64,000 nt of DNA, taken from Draconibacterium orientale. Its GTDB lineage: Bacteria; Bacteroidota; Bacteroidia; Bacteroidales; Prolixibacteraceae. Below the pieces are notes generated by a model. It searched no databases. It saw only the letters and a list, made by a program, of their open reading frames with translations, and was not told where the DNA came from. Both the position numbers and the translations under genes were made by a program. The stretch's first letter is position 1. The number at the start of each line of letters is the position of its first letter. Positions 8,483 to 17,117 of this stretch are shown here, piece by piece. The stretch spans positions 3,047,501-3,111,500 of the forward strand of contig NZ_CP007451.1 of NCBI RefSeq assembly GCF_000626635.1. Reading direction: 5' to 3'.

Positions 8483-9475
8483 ATGGCAATATTAGCATTC
8501 CAAAAGCCTGACAAGGTAATAATGTTAGAATCCGATGACAAGTTCGGACAATTCGAGTTTCGTCCCCTGGAACCGGGATACGGTATTACAATTGGTAATG
8601 CACTTCGTCGTATTCTGTTATCGTCGTTGGAAGGCTATGCAATTACAACTGTTAAAATTGAAGGTGTTGACCATGAGTTTTCTACGATTAAAGGAGTTAT
8701 TGAAGATGTAACTGATATTATCCTTAATCTGAAGCAAGTTCGTTTTAAAAACGAGGTGGAAGATTTTGACAGCGAAAAAGTATCTATTTCAATTACCGGT
8801 CAGGAAGAATTTACTGCCGGCGATATTAACAAATTTATGACCGGTTTCAGAGTACTGAATCCTGAGTTGGTAATTTGCAGAATGGAGCCCGATGTAAAAA
8901 TTCAAATGGAATTGCAAATCAGCAAAGGACGTGGTTACGTTCCTGCTGTTGAAAACAAGCCGGTTGAAGAAGAATTTGGTGTAATTCCGATCGACTCGAT
9001 CTACACACCAATTAAAAAGGTAAAATACGCCGTTGAAAACTATCGTGTTGAGCAAAAAACCGACTACGAAAAACTAGTTCTGGATATTGCTACCGATGGT
9101 TCGGTTCACCCAAAAGATGCATTAAAAGAAGCAGCTAAAATTCTGATTTACCACTTCATGCTATTCTCGGATGAAAAGATCACTCTTGATACGGATGAGA
9201 AATTTGCAAACGAAGAGTTTGATGAAGAAGTACTGCATATGCGTCAGTTGTTGAAAACCAAACTGGTTGATATGGATCTGTCGGTTCGTGCTTTAAATTG
9301 TTTGAAAGCTGCGGATGTAGATACATTAGGCGACCTGGTTACCTACAACAGAAACGACCTGCTGAAATTCAGAAACTTTGGTAAAAAATCGTTAACCGAA
9401 TTGGATGACCTTTTAGATAACATGGGACTGAATTTTGGAATGGATATTTCCAAGTATAAACTTGATAAGGAGTAA
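8483..9475 (+). CDS. rpoA: DNA-directed RNA polymerase subunit alpha
   Basis: A 330-residue alpha subunit. The N-terminal assembly domain shows [20 protein letters not shown] and [19 protein letters not shown]. After a linker near residues 230-245, the C-terminal domain has [20 protein letters not shown] and [15 protein letters not shown], the part that contacts UP elements and activators. It lies between rpsD and rplQ, as in nearly all bacteria. Confidence 0.99.
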   Translation: MAILAFQKPDKVIMLESDDKFGQFEFRPLEPGYGITIGNALRRILLSSLEGYAITTVKIEGVDHEFSTIKGVIEDVTDIILNLKQVRFKNEVEDFDSEKVSISITGQEEFTAGDINKFMTGFRVLNPELVICRMEPDVKIQMELQISKGRGYVPAVENKPVEEEFGVIPIDSIYTPIKKVKYAVENYRVEQKTDYEKLVLDIATDGSVHPKDALKEAAKILIYHFMLFSDEKITLDTDEKFANEEFDEEVLHMRQLLKTKLVDMDLSVRALNCLKAADVDTLGDLVTYNRNDLLKFRNFGKKSLTELDDLLDNMGLNFGMDISKYKLDKE

Positions 9476-9481
9476 AAGGCA

Positions 9482-10048
9482 ATGAGACATAATAAGAAAT
9501 TTAATCACTTAGGCCGTAAAGCGCCACATCGTAAAGCGATGTTGGCAAACATGGCAAGTTCACTTATCGCGCATAAGCGGATTTCAACTACTGTTGCAAA
9601 AGCGAAAGCATTGCGTATGTACGTTGAGCCATTGATTACTAAGGCAAAAGAAGATACTACACACTCGCGCAGGGTAGTTTTTAGCTACCTGCAAGACAAA
9701 GATGCTGTATCGGAATTGTTCCGCGAAGTAGCTGTTAAAGTTGCTGACCGTCCGGGAGGATACACTCGTATTCTTAAAACCGGTAGCCGTTTAGGCGACA
9801 ACGCCGATATGTGTATCATCGAGTTGGTTGACTTCAACGAAGCTATGTTGGCTGCAAAAGAAGAAGCTGCTGCACCTAAAAAACGTCGTTCGCGTCGTGG
9901 TGGTGCTAAAAAAGCTGACGCTACTGCACCTGTTGCAGAGGCAGAAGTTGTTGAAGAAGTTAAAACTGAAGAAGCTCCGGCTCCTGAAGATGCAACTGAA
10001 GAGCCTAAAGCTGATGCATCAGCTGACGAAGCAAAGAAAGAAGACTAA
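9482..10048 (+). CDS. rplQ: 50S ribosomal protein L17 with a charged C-terminal extension
   Basis: The first 120 residues or so are a normal L17 ([20 protein letters not shown], the [20 protein letters not shown] segment, [19 protein letters not shown]). At 188 residues it exceeds the 127 of E. coli L17: about 60 extra residues form a basic patch (KKRRSRRGG) and then a low-complexity Ala/Glu/Pro/Asp tail. Acidic tails of this kind occur in other bacteroidotal L17 proteins; a function is not known to me. It is the last gene of the operon and a terminator follows. Confidence 0.97.
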   Translation: MRHNKKFNHLGRKAPHRKAMLANMASSLIAHKRISTTVAKAKALRMYVEPLITKAKEDTTHSRRVVFSYLQDKDAVSELFREVAVKVADRPGGYTRILKTGSRLGDNADMCIIELVDFNEAMLAAKEEAAAPKKRRSRRGGAKKADATAPVAEAEVVEEVKTEEAPAPEDATEEPKADASADEAKKED

Positions 10049-10063
10049 TAATTTTCTTTACCA

Positions 10064-10110
10064 TATTGAAAAGCCGGATTGCATTTGCAGTTCGGCTTTT
10101 TCAATTTTAT
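10064..10110 (+). terminator. Rho-independent terminator of the ribosomal operon
   Basis: A stem with arms TTGAAAAGCCGGA and TTCGGCTTTTTCAA around a short loop is followed by T-rich sequence. It starts 15 bases after the rplQ stop. The stem is nearly symmetric, so it may also stop minus-strand transcripts arriving from the sensor kinase gene that ends at 10187. Confidence 0.85.
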
Positions 10111-10186
10111 AGAGTGTCAACTGGTTGATAATTGGAATGTGTGAGTGAAATCCTGAAAAATACTTCTGCCTCCGAAACCGCTTTCC

Positions 10187-12262
10187 CTATTCAGGTATTA
10201 TAATTCTCAATTTTATAGCAGTCCCGGTCGGATCAATATCATCAATTGAAAAATTAATTTTATATCCATGGTATTTCTCAAATAACTGATAGAACTCATT
10301 CATAATATTAACCCCATTTCCTGAGTTGGTTTGATATACGGACGCTGCTTTTCGTCCCATGCCATTATCTTCTATAGTGATTGATATACCTCGAGAAACA
10401 GATTTAACGCTGATTCTAAGGCGACCGCCAGCCTTAGTGTTGCGAAAACCATGTTTTATGGCGTTCTCAACATAGGTATGGATACACATTTTAGGCACCT
10501 GAAAATCAAGATTCACCTCCGGGTCAATCTCAAATATTGCTTTAAAGCAATTTTTAAAACGATGTTCCTGAATACTCACGTAGTCCTTAGTAAATTGAAT
10601 CTCATCTTTTAAAGAGCGTTTCACCTCTTTCGCATCATTCATCACCCGCTGTATCATACGCGAATTAAGTGATAAAAAGTCGTACGCTTCGTCTGATTTA
10701 TTTTCGTTAATCATCAAAGCCACTGAATTCAACGCATTAAACAAAAAATGTGGATTCAACTGGTTTTTCACCGAATTAAACTGAAGCTCGATTAATTGTT
10801 TTTCGGTATTGCATTTTCTTTCAATAATTGTTTTTTGAAAATAAAACATTAATCTTATCAGACCCGAAACGGAAATGAACAGAAATAGATAAATTAAGTA
10901 CAGAAGGAAATACATTTTGTTTCTGGAATATTCTAAAAAGATAAATCCTCCCACGGTAGTAACCGCATGTTTAGTTATTTTCCCATTTTCATAAAACGGG
11001 TAGATTTTTAATCCATATTTTATTGGAAATGGGAATTCAAATTCAACCTGATCATTGGTTTCTTCATCATAGATTATAGCTCGGGATTTCATATCCCAAA
11101 AAAGCAACTCTGACGATCCATCTCCGCTAAAATCATAGAGAGTCGGAATGCTAAGAAGAGGATCTTCTTCTGGTTCGAGATGATCTGGTAACCGATAAAT
11201 CCCTTTATCTAAACGAAGCCTTCCAATGTCTTTAATAATCAGATAGGGTATTTTATTAATCGTATTTAGATCAACTTCCAGATTTTCAGGATTAGAGATG
11301 TTTTTCCACTTTTTTTCTGATATTAACCGACCTTCCGTATTTAACAGCATAAGTCGCAGTGGCACACAGCTGGTGGAACGACAGTAATGACTCACTAAAA
11401 AAGTAGAATCATTGGTGTTGGGAATACACTTTGTTGAAGAATACCTGCCTTGCATTGGAATAGGATCAAATACAGGTGTCAGATTATAATCCAAAACAGT
11501 TACATAACTGCATGTGTCCGAAAGTATATTTCTATCGCTTGAATTATTCGGAGCGGAGGTTGTACATAGTATTTCAGTTGTGCCATCCATAAAAAAATCG
11601 ACAAAATTGATAGCCTTTACTAACATGTGATCAGTGGGAGAGGCTGATAGTTTTAAAGATGGGAATTCAATCTTAAAAACCCCTCGGGGATACAATCCAA
11701 ATCCGGCATCGAATACAAAAAACAGCTCATCAATCCCGTCACTATTAAAGTCGCCGAAGTGAAAGAACTCTGAAGCGTAGGCATAGTTTTCTCTCTTTCT
11801 CTCAAAAGTATTGAAATAATGATGATCGATTGATAACTGGAATGACTGCAAATTAATCGCATTGAAGAAAATTGAATCATTTCTCACCGAAAAGAATAAC
11901 AATTCTTTTATTCCATCTTTATCAATGTCGAAGATACGTGGTGTTAAAGAATAATTCCAGTTTGAGCTATTATAATGATAATGATCCAATAGATTGCCAT
12001 TGTTATCGTAAGCAACCAAATCCAATGTGTTAGTATGTGGGGCATTGAAACATCTGATTCGTTCGCTATTCCCGTCGCCGTCAAAGTCATCGACAAACCA
12101 TAGTACGTCTTCTGTTGTATATCGATCTAAAGGATCGACCTTTACGTTATATCTTTTTATCGGCGCATCCCAAATCGAATACACCAAAAGGATTACCAAC
12201 GCACCTACAAGTGCCGATTGCAGGTGCGTATTGGAAATGCTGTTTTTTAATTTGATTTTCAC
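10187..12262 (-). CDS. LytS-type sensor histidine kinase with FG-GAP-like repeat sensor region
   Basis: A 691-residue kinase. One membrane span lies near residues 17-33, then a long presumably periplasmic region carries at least five DxDxDG-like repeats (DFDGDGNSE, DIDKDGIKELLFF, DFNSDGIDELFFVF, DFFMDGTTEIL, DFSGDGSSELLFWD), which in FG-GAP/VCBS proteins bind calcium in a beta-propeller. A second span lies near 449-475. The cytoplasmic part is a His_kinase/HATPase module with the phosphorylation motif NPHFLFNALNS near residue 504 and EDNGMGRKA in the ATP lid region. It lies 77 bases downstream of its likely partner, the LytTR regulator. The ligand is unknown. Confidence 0.85.
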   Translation of the reverse strand: MKIKLKNSISNTHLQSALVGALVILLVYSIWDAPIKRYNVKVDPLDRYTTEDVLWFVDDFDGDGNSERIRCFNAPHTNTLDLVAYDNNGNLLDHYHYNSSNWNYSLTPRIFDIDKDGIKELLFFSVRNDSIFFNAINLQSFQLSIDHHYFNTFERKRENYAYASEFFHFGDFNSDGIDELFFVFDAGFGLYPRGVFKIEFPSLKLSASPTDHMLVKAINFVDFFMDGTTEILCTTSAPNNSSDRNILSDTCSYVTVLDYNLTPVFDPIPMQGRYSSTKCIPNTNDSTFLVSHYCRSTSCVPLRLMLLNTEGRLISEKKWKNISNPENLEVDLNTINKIPYLIIKDIGRLRLDKGIYRLPDHLEPEEDPLLSIPTLYDFSGDGSSELLFWDMKSRAIIYDEETNDQVEFEFPFPIKYGLKIYPFYENGKITKHAVTTVGGFIFLEYSRNKMYFLLYLIYLFLFISVSGLIRLMFYFQKTIIERKCNTEKQLIELQFNSVKNQLNPHFLFNALNSVALMINENKSDEAYDFLSLNSRMIQRVMNDAKEVKRSLKDEIQFTKDYVSIQEHRFKNCFKAIFEIDPEVNLDFQVPKMCIHTYVENAIKHGFRNTKAGGRLRISVKSVSRGISITIEDNGMGRKAASVYQTNSGNGVNIMNEFYQLFEKYHGYKINFSIDDIDPTGTAIKLRIIIPE

Positions 12263-12272
12263 CTTGTGTTGG

Positions 12273-12321
12273 ATTCTGGATACTTGATTCCGGATACTCG
12301 ATTTTGAATTCCGGATATGAA
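12273..12321. repeat. Three short direct repeats between regulator and sensor genes
   Basis: Three copies of a 14-base unit are visible: ATTCTGGATACTTG, ATTCCGGATACTCG and, seven bases later, ATTCCGGATATGAA. They fill the gap between the response regulator stop and the sensor kinase start. Similar GGATAC-type strings are common as slipped repeats in intergenic DNA of this phylum; no function is inferred. Confidence 0.6.
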
Positions 12322-12339
12322 AACTGGTGGCTGCTCCTG

Positions 12340-13059
12340 TTAGCTTAACTCTTGTTTTAAATCCCTCATCTTAATACTGACTTCCAGCTGGCGTTCTATT
12401 TCGTTGTTTGAAACAATACAGTATCGTTTACAAAAATTCATAAACAAGAGGTAGTTTTTGTTGATGATATGCTTGCGGCTTATGCGTACAAATTCAGTTT
12501 TGGGAAACTGTTTGTGTAATTTTCCCAGGTTTGTGCTCAACAGCAAGTTTTTTCCATCTTTTAATACCAGTTTGGTATAATTGCTGTCGGCTTCCAGGTA
12601 CAATATCTGTTCTGTGGCAATATAATGGTGTCCTTCGGCGGTCTTTAATAATACTTTTGACTTGGCGGGGGGTGATTGCTGTTTCTCGCTGTTAAATGCA
12701 TTTATAATTTTATAAACTACCCGGCGTAATTCCGCTTTCGAAACAGGTTTATAAATATAATCGAATGCGTTGTTATGTATAGCCTCCAGAACATAATCCT
12801 TAAAAGCGGTAACAAATACCACTTTTGTGTTTGGCGAAAACGTGTTAACCTGTTGCAAAAACTCCAAGCCCGTGATTTCTGGCATGTCAATATCCAAAAA
12901 AATTACCTGTGGCTGTCGTATAATTACCGCATCAAGTGCATGCAATGCATTGGTAAATACTTCTTTTATCTGTATAACAGAATACTCTTTTAATAAATTC
13001 TGTAGTAGAAGCCCGGCATCGGGTTCATCGTCGATAATAAAAATGTTGAGGTCGGACAT
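12340..13059 (-). CDS. LytTR-family response regulator
   Basis: A 239-residue regulator. Residues 1-120 are a receiver domain: acidic pair in IFIIDDEPD, phospho-acceptor near D56 in VIFLDIDMPEITG, the switch Thr in VVFVTAFKD and the Lys in YIYKPVSK. Residues of about 135-235 are a LytTR DNA-binding domain (ILYLEADSNYTKLVLKDGK, then FVRISRKHIINKNYL). It is upstream of the LytS-type kinase on the same strand, so the two form a two-component operon. LytTR proteins bind direct repeats spaced about one to two helical turns apart; candidate sites lie in the 645-base gap upstream. Confidence 0.92.
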   Translation of the reverse strand: MSDLNIFIIDDEPDAGLLLQNLLKEYSVIQIKEVFTNALHALDAVIIRQPQVIFLDIDMPEITGLEFLQQVNTFSPNTKVVFVTAFKDYVLEAIHNNAFDYIYKPVSKAELRRVVYKIINAFNSEKQQSPPAKSKVLLKTAEGHHYIATEQILYLEADSNYTKLVLKDGKNLLLSTNLGKLHKQFPKTEFVRISRKHIINKNYLLFMNFCKRYCIVSNNEIERQLEVSIKMRDLKQELS

Positions 13060-13260
13060 TAATCTAGAACTTAATTGGGTTATTTGTTTTTTATCTTATG
13101 TTTCTCGCAATTTAATAAATTATTTATTGAATAAACAACTGTTCGTTGGTGAAAATGCATAGGTCAATAGTAAAAAAGGCGGTGGCGCTAAACTGAACAG
13201 ATGTAATATTGGCCATTACTAAAATCTTGATATGTGTATTGTAACCGGTTGGTTGTTAGA

Positions 13261-13290
13261 AACCATCGGTTTGATAATGAAAACCATCGC
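13261..13290. promoter_or_regulatory. Possible LytTR operator: AACCATCGG/AACCATCGC direct repeat, 21-bp period
   Basis: AACCATCGGTTTGATAAT-like sequence at 13261 is repeated as AACCATCGCTTTAATAAA at 13282, exactly 21 bases on. Established: LytTR regulators such as AgrA bind two roughly 9-bp direct repeats separated by 12-13 bp, which gives the same period. Inferred: an autoregulatory operator, because it lies about 200 bases upstream of the LytTR regulator gene start. Confidence 0.35.
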
Positions 13291-13503
13291 TTTAATAAAT
13301 AGAGAATTTTATTAACTCATCTTAAATGTTGACTCGCTATTTTTATGACAAGTATAAAATCAAAATCGTTTTAACACTTGAATCAAATATCGAATACCAA
13401 TCAGAAACTGTTAAACACCCCCGGCTTATTAATTCGGGGCAATTGTTTTACCAATGGAAGCAGCGAACAACTACATGGTAATTATCAGCTGTTGAAAGGC
13501 ATC

Positions 13504-13590
13504 AACCGGTTATTAACTGGGGCCAATTGCTTAGTAACAGGCACCAATCAGTTACTAAATGGTGCCAATCAGTTGCTAAATGGTGCCAAT
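13504..13590. repeat. Four-unit 21-bp tandem repeat
   Basis: Four consecutive 21-base units begin at 13504, 13525, 13546 and 13567. Each ends GGNNCC or similar (GGGGCC, GGCACC, GGTGCC, GGTGCC) and starts AAYYRG/AATTGC/AATCAG; the last two differ at one base (CAGTTAC versus CAGTTGC). Read as protein the units give a seven-residue N-Q-L-L-N-G-A repeat. The 21-bp phase equals the spacing of LytTR half-sites, and the array lies between the LytTR operon and the FN3-like gene. Confidence 0.75.
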
Positions 13591-13704
13591 TAAAAACAAA
13601 GAGGACTATCATAGCTATTAAAACCCGCGTGATTAAAGGATTTTGCGAAGAAAGTTGAAATAAATAACCCGAAATAACTTACAACAACCAAAAACAAAAA
13701 GATT

Positions 13705-14307
13705 ATGGCACGACACACCGATTACATTCCAAGCGACAAATTTGAACTGGAATCGTGGGCAAAACAGTTTGCAACAACCGTTACCAATAACGTAGGTTCT
13801 TATGGTATTACCCAGGAACTGGCCGACGATGTTAATGCGGCGGCACAAGCTTATTCGGGCGACCTGGTTACCGAGCGGCAGCTAATCGACCAGAAAAAAC
13901 AACAGGTAAGCAAAACCCGCAACGACCGTAAACAACTGGTTAACCTTTGCCGCAGTATAGCACAATTTGTTAAAAGTAATCCGGGCTATACCGAACAAAC
14001 CGGCAAAGAATTCGACATTACCGGCACCGAAGTAAACCACAATATCGACAAAGCACAGCCGGTACTTAAAACAACGAAAAATGCCCATGGCTGGGAGCTT
14101 GCTTTTGGACTGGAAGGCTATTTTAACGGTGTAAATATTTACCGTAAACGCCCCGGAGAAGAAAGCTTCTCGTACCTCGCTACCGACACCCGCAGTCCAT
14201 ACATCGACAACCAACCCATGGAAAATGGAACACAGTACTACGCCTGTTTTATCCTTGGCGATACCGAAGTAGGATTACAAAGCGATATTGTTGTTGTTGA
14301 GGTGTAG
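13705..14307 (+). CDS. Uncharacterised protein with C-terminal FN3-like domain
   Basis: A 200-residue soluble protein without signal peptide (MARHTDYIPSDKFELE). Residues 1-115 are helical and polar (AKQFATTVTNNV, then LIDQKKQQVSKTRNDRKQL). Residues of about 120-200 look like one fibronectin type III module, with the patterns GLEGYFNGVNIYRKRPGEE, TRSPYIDN and NGTQYYACFILGD. I do not know its function. It is a monocistronic gene preceded by the 21-bp tandem repeats and may be under the control of the LytTR system next door; that is inference from position only. Confidence 0.75.
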   Translation: MARHTDYIPSDKFELESWAKQFATTVTNNVGSYGITQELADDVNAAAQAYSGDLVTERQLIDQKKQQVSKTRNDRKQLVNLCRSIAQFVKSNPGYTEQTGKEFDITGTEVNHNIDKAQPVLKTTKNAHGWELAFGLEGYFNGVNIYRKRPGEESFSYLATDTRSPYIDNQPMENGTQYYACFILGDTEVGLQSDIVVVEV

Positions 14308-14624
14308 GCTCCCGGATTAGCTATTGAATAGGCAGTCGAAGCTTGTGGTTTCCGCCGGAAACCTGAAGTATATGCTTTCTACAAATTAAACATAGTTGGC
14401 TCAATGAACAAGACTTAATAAATCAAAACAACATCATTTCCTTCTCTTTCCTGAAGTGCATTCAGCAACTGTTGTGGGGCAGGAAATTACGAAGCAGATA
14501 GGCAGCAGTAAAGCACAAAAGGTTTGTAATGTGAAATGATAGCGTACTGATTAAACCGACGAAAGGGATAGCTCACGTTGTTGGGCAAAATTGAATTTTT
14601 TAATGTATAAAAACTTAACAAATC
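14308..14624. other. Intergenic region with no recognised feature
   Basis: About 317 bases between the FN3-like gene and the large lipoprotein gene. No open frame of note, no strong hairpin with T-run and no repeat shared with the rest of the window was seen. The A/T-rich final 60 bases probably hold the promoter of the lipoprotein gene, but no clear TAnnTTTG box was found. Confidence 0.5.
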
Positions 14625-17030
14625 ATGAAGATGAAAAATTATTTTGGTTACAAGTTACTAACAGTTATTTTGGCTGTAAGTGTATTATTAGGCTCGTGTG
14701 TTGACGACGAAGTCGCCCCTGAGGTAAGTGCGCTTCGGCAAGCACAAGTAGATTTGCTAAACAGCAAAACAGCTATGCAGGATTTAGAAAATGCTGCACA
14801 AGCTATTTTAAACAACTTTAACGAGGCCATGAATGCCCTTAAGTTGCAATCGGAAGAAAACCAAATTGCCCAGCAGGAAATGGCCCTTACGCATCAGGAG
14901 GCTTTAAATGCATTGGCTATTTTGAGGCTTACTGAACAAGATGCCTATATGGCGGCAATGAATGCTTTAAATCTTCAGGATAGAGAAGCCGATTTGGCAT
15001 ACGATGAAGCGATGCTGGCATTAAGATTGCTTAGCCAGGAGCAGCAAGTTAGCTACGACGCTGCAATCGATTCTATCAATATTGCAAGAATGGAACTTCA
15101 GCTTGAGGAAGACCTTGCTTGGTTTGAAGTAGAATCAAAACAAGCTGAGGAGGAATTGGTACAGGCTGAATTGGATTTGGAAAAGGCCCTGGCCGATATG
15201 GCAAAATATGTGGCAACCAGTGGTCTTGAAGAAGCCGGCGAATACTTGGATAAATACGGTTGGGCTATGCAAGATTATTATATGCTGGCTCAACAAGTTG
15301 TTGGTAAACAGACCGATATTGCTCAAATGGAATTACTGTTAGGGGAAAACCCTGATGTAACAGGATATTTTGAAGGTATTGCCGAAATGATACAAAAACA
15401 AGTAGACGTGCAATCTTCTGAGTTAACAGCCGTGCAAGCATTGCTCACTGGTCTTGAAGCGGTAGCTACCGACCCAAGTGCGGCCGAAGCAGCAATAATT
15501 GAAGCAAAAGCGAAAATACTAAGCCTAGAAAATGCCAATGCCCAGTTACGTGTCGACCGCGAGAAGCATTTGCAAGATGTAGTACAAGTGGCACAAGACG
15601 AATTAGACGAAGCGAACAATACCATTAATAGCTTCAACAACGCAAAATATGATATTGGAGAACGCGAACAATGGATTGAAGATTACGAGGGATACATCGA
15701 AAACAACGAGGGGCAAATTGAATACGCTGAAACCTGGATTACCCGTTACGAAACTGAATTAGTAAACCGTGAAGCAATTTTAGCTGCCAATATAGCTGAA
15801 TTCGAAAAGCAGGATGCTTTGAAAGAAGAAGCAGGTGCTGCAAGAAATGCTTCCGACGAAGCCAGAGCATTAGCCATGAATAATTTAGAATTGGCAGGAA
15901 TTGCTAACCAGGCATTGTGGAATGAATATATGCAGGCAAATGATAAACGTTGGGACGCGCAGCAAAAATTTTGGGATGCAGAAGGCGAATTAAGTATGGC
16001 CGAAAACGAGTTAGTCAATGCTAACGATGATTATGATGCGGATTATGCAACTGCTGTTACCGACCTCGAAACTCTTGAAACTGCCGAAGCTACTGCTTTA
16101 ATAGCACTAAATACAGCACAAGATGCTTTCGATGCAGCACCTACAGCTGCAAATTTAACTGCATTAGAAAATGCACGTTGGGGCTATGCCAATGCACAAA
16201 ACTTGGTTACTTGGCAACAAGATTATGTTGACGGGTTAAGCGAACGCTTAAGCGAAGCCGAAGCGGCTTTACCTGTGGCTAAAGCTACATTAGCTGCTGC
16301 TACTACAAACCTGGAACTTGCAGAGGCTGCACGTGATGCGGCATCCCAAGCGTATTATGAAGTGGGAACACCTGCACAGCAAGCTGCGCAGGAAGCTTAT
16401 AATGTGGCAGACAATGCTTACTGGACTGCAGATAATGCTTATATGCAGCAGTATTGGCTAGTACGCGATGTAGAAGTTTTGAGGGACAATGCCCAGTACG
16501 AGGTAGATTGGCGGAAAGACCGTATCGCGAATTATGAAAATGACATAGAGAATTATAAAGAGTGGATTGCTTATGATGAAATAAACATTATGCAAGCCAC
16601 ACAGGAGATTGAAAACTTTGAAGCAATTGTAAGTGAGTTACAAACTGCTTTTGATGCATTAACACCAGAAGCCATGTTTGACCTACAAGTTGCACTTAAT
16701 ATGGCATGGGAAGCTAATGGCGAATTGAATAACGAAATTTCTGCTAACGATAATATGATCTGGGCTCAAAACAACTTAAAGTGGGTATTAGAAGATCAAC
16801 TTCGTGATATAAACGGACAGATAGAGTTTGTTGAAAATCAGATTGAAAACCTAATGAGCAGTATTGCCGACAAGAAAGAAGCCTTGGCCGATAATGCCAT
16901 TGACAAAGCAGAAGCTATGGCACTATTAGAGCTGGATAAAGAAGAACTGGCAGTGCTTGTTTCGCGAAGAGATGCAGCGATGGAGTTGGCTACAAAGTAT
17001 ATGGCGCTTTACGAAGCAGCAATTGAATAA
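14625..17030 (+). CDS. Large coiled-coil lipoprotein
   Basis: An 801-residue protein with a lipoprotein signal peptide (lipobox LLGSC, Cys near residue 26, followed by VDDE). The rest is almost wholly helical, alanine- and glutamate-rich coiled coil, with several stretches rich in Trp, Tyr and Asn (IMQATQEIENFEAI, ANDNMIWAQNNLKWVLEDQL). Heptad-like spacing and repeated A-L-A motifs are seen across the length. It should be anchored in a membrane and extend far into the periplasm or outward. The next gene is a beta-barrel, 87 bases on, so the two probably act together. No named family was recognised. Confidence 0.8.
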   Translation: MKMKNYFGYKLLTVILAVSVLLGSCVDDEVAPEVSALRQAQVDLLNSKTAMQDLENAAQAILNNFNEAMNALKLQSEENQIAQQEMALTHQEALNALAILRLTEQDAYMAAMNALNLQDREADLAYDEAMLALRLLSQEQQVSYDAAIDSINIARMELQLEEDLAWFEVESKQAEEELVQAELDLEKALADMAKYVATSGLEEAGEYLDKYGWAMQDYYMLAQQVVGKQTDIAQMELLLGENPDVTGYFEGIAEMIQKQVDVQSSELTAVQALLTGLEAVATDPSAAEAAIIEAKAKILSLENANAQLRVDREKHLQDVVQVAQDELDEANNTINSFNNAKYDIGEREQWIEDYEGYIENNEGQIEYAETWITRYETELVNREAILAANIAEFEKQDALKEEAGAARNASDEARALAMNNLELAGIANQALWNEYMQANDKRWDAQQKFWDAEGELSMAENELVNANDDYDADYATAVTDLETLETAEATALIALNTAQDAFDAAPTAANLTALENARWGYANAQNLVTWQQDYVDGLSERLSEAEAALPVAKATLAAATTNLELAEAARDAASQAYYEVGTPAQQAAQEAYNVADNAYWTADNAYMQQYWLVRDVEVLRDNAQYEVDWRKDRIANYENDIENYKEWIAYDEINIMQATQEIENFEAIVSELQTAFDALTPEAMFDLQVALNMAWEANGELNNEISANDNMIWAQNNLKWVLEDQLRDINGQIEFVENQIENLMSSIADKKEALADNAIDKAEAMALLELDKEELAVLVSRRDAAMELATKYMALYEAAIE

Positions 17031-17052
17031 TCCTTCTTTAGGAAATATAGAG

Positions 17053-17077
17053 AGTATTGGGGCTTGTCCCCAATACT
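17053..17077. promoter_or_regulatory. Perfect 10-bp inverted repeat between lipoprotein and barrel genes
   Basis: AGTATTGGGG (17053-17062) and CCCCAATACT (17068-17077) pair perfectly around a five-base loop. There is no T-run directly after it, so it is a poor terminator. It could stabilise or attenuate the mRNA between the two genes of the operon. Confidence 0.5.
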
Positions 17078-17117
17078 TATCAACTTTAATAATAATTTTA
17101 TCCTAAAGAAAGACAAT

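Larger units (their letters stand above)
13060..13704. other. 645-base intergenic region with two sets of 21-bp repeats
   Basis: This gap separates the minus-strand LytTR operon from the plus-strand gene at 13705. It contains a pair of 21-bp-spaced repeats near 13261 and a four-unit 21-bp tandem repeat at 13504-13587, described separately. A reading frame stays open from a TTG at 13378 to 13593 because the repeat length is a multiple of three, but it lacks an ATG and resembles no family, so I do not call a gene. The rest is A/T-rich with no recognisable feature. Confidence 0.6.

Noticed and set aside
9828..10112. Leu/Lys-rich open frame overlapping the end of rplQ
   Set aside because: It is a frame-shifted reading of the low-complexity L17 tail and continues through the terminator.
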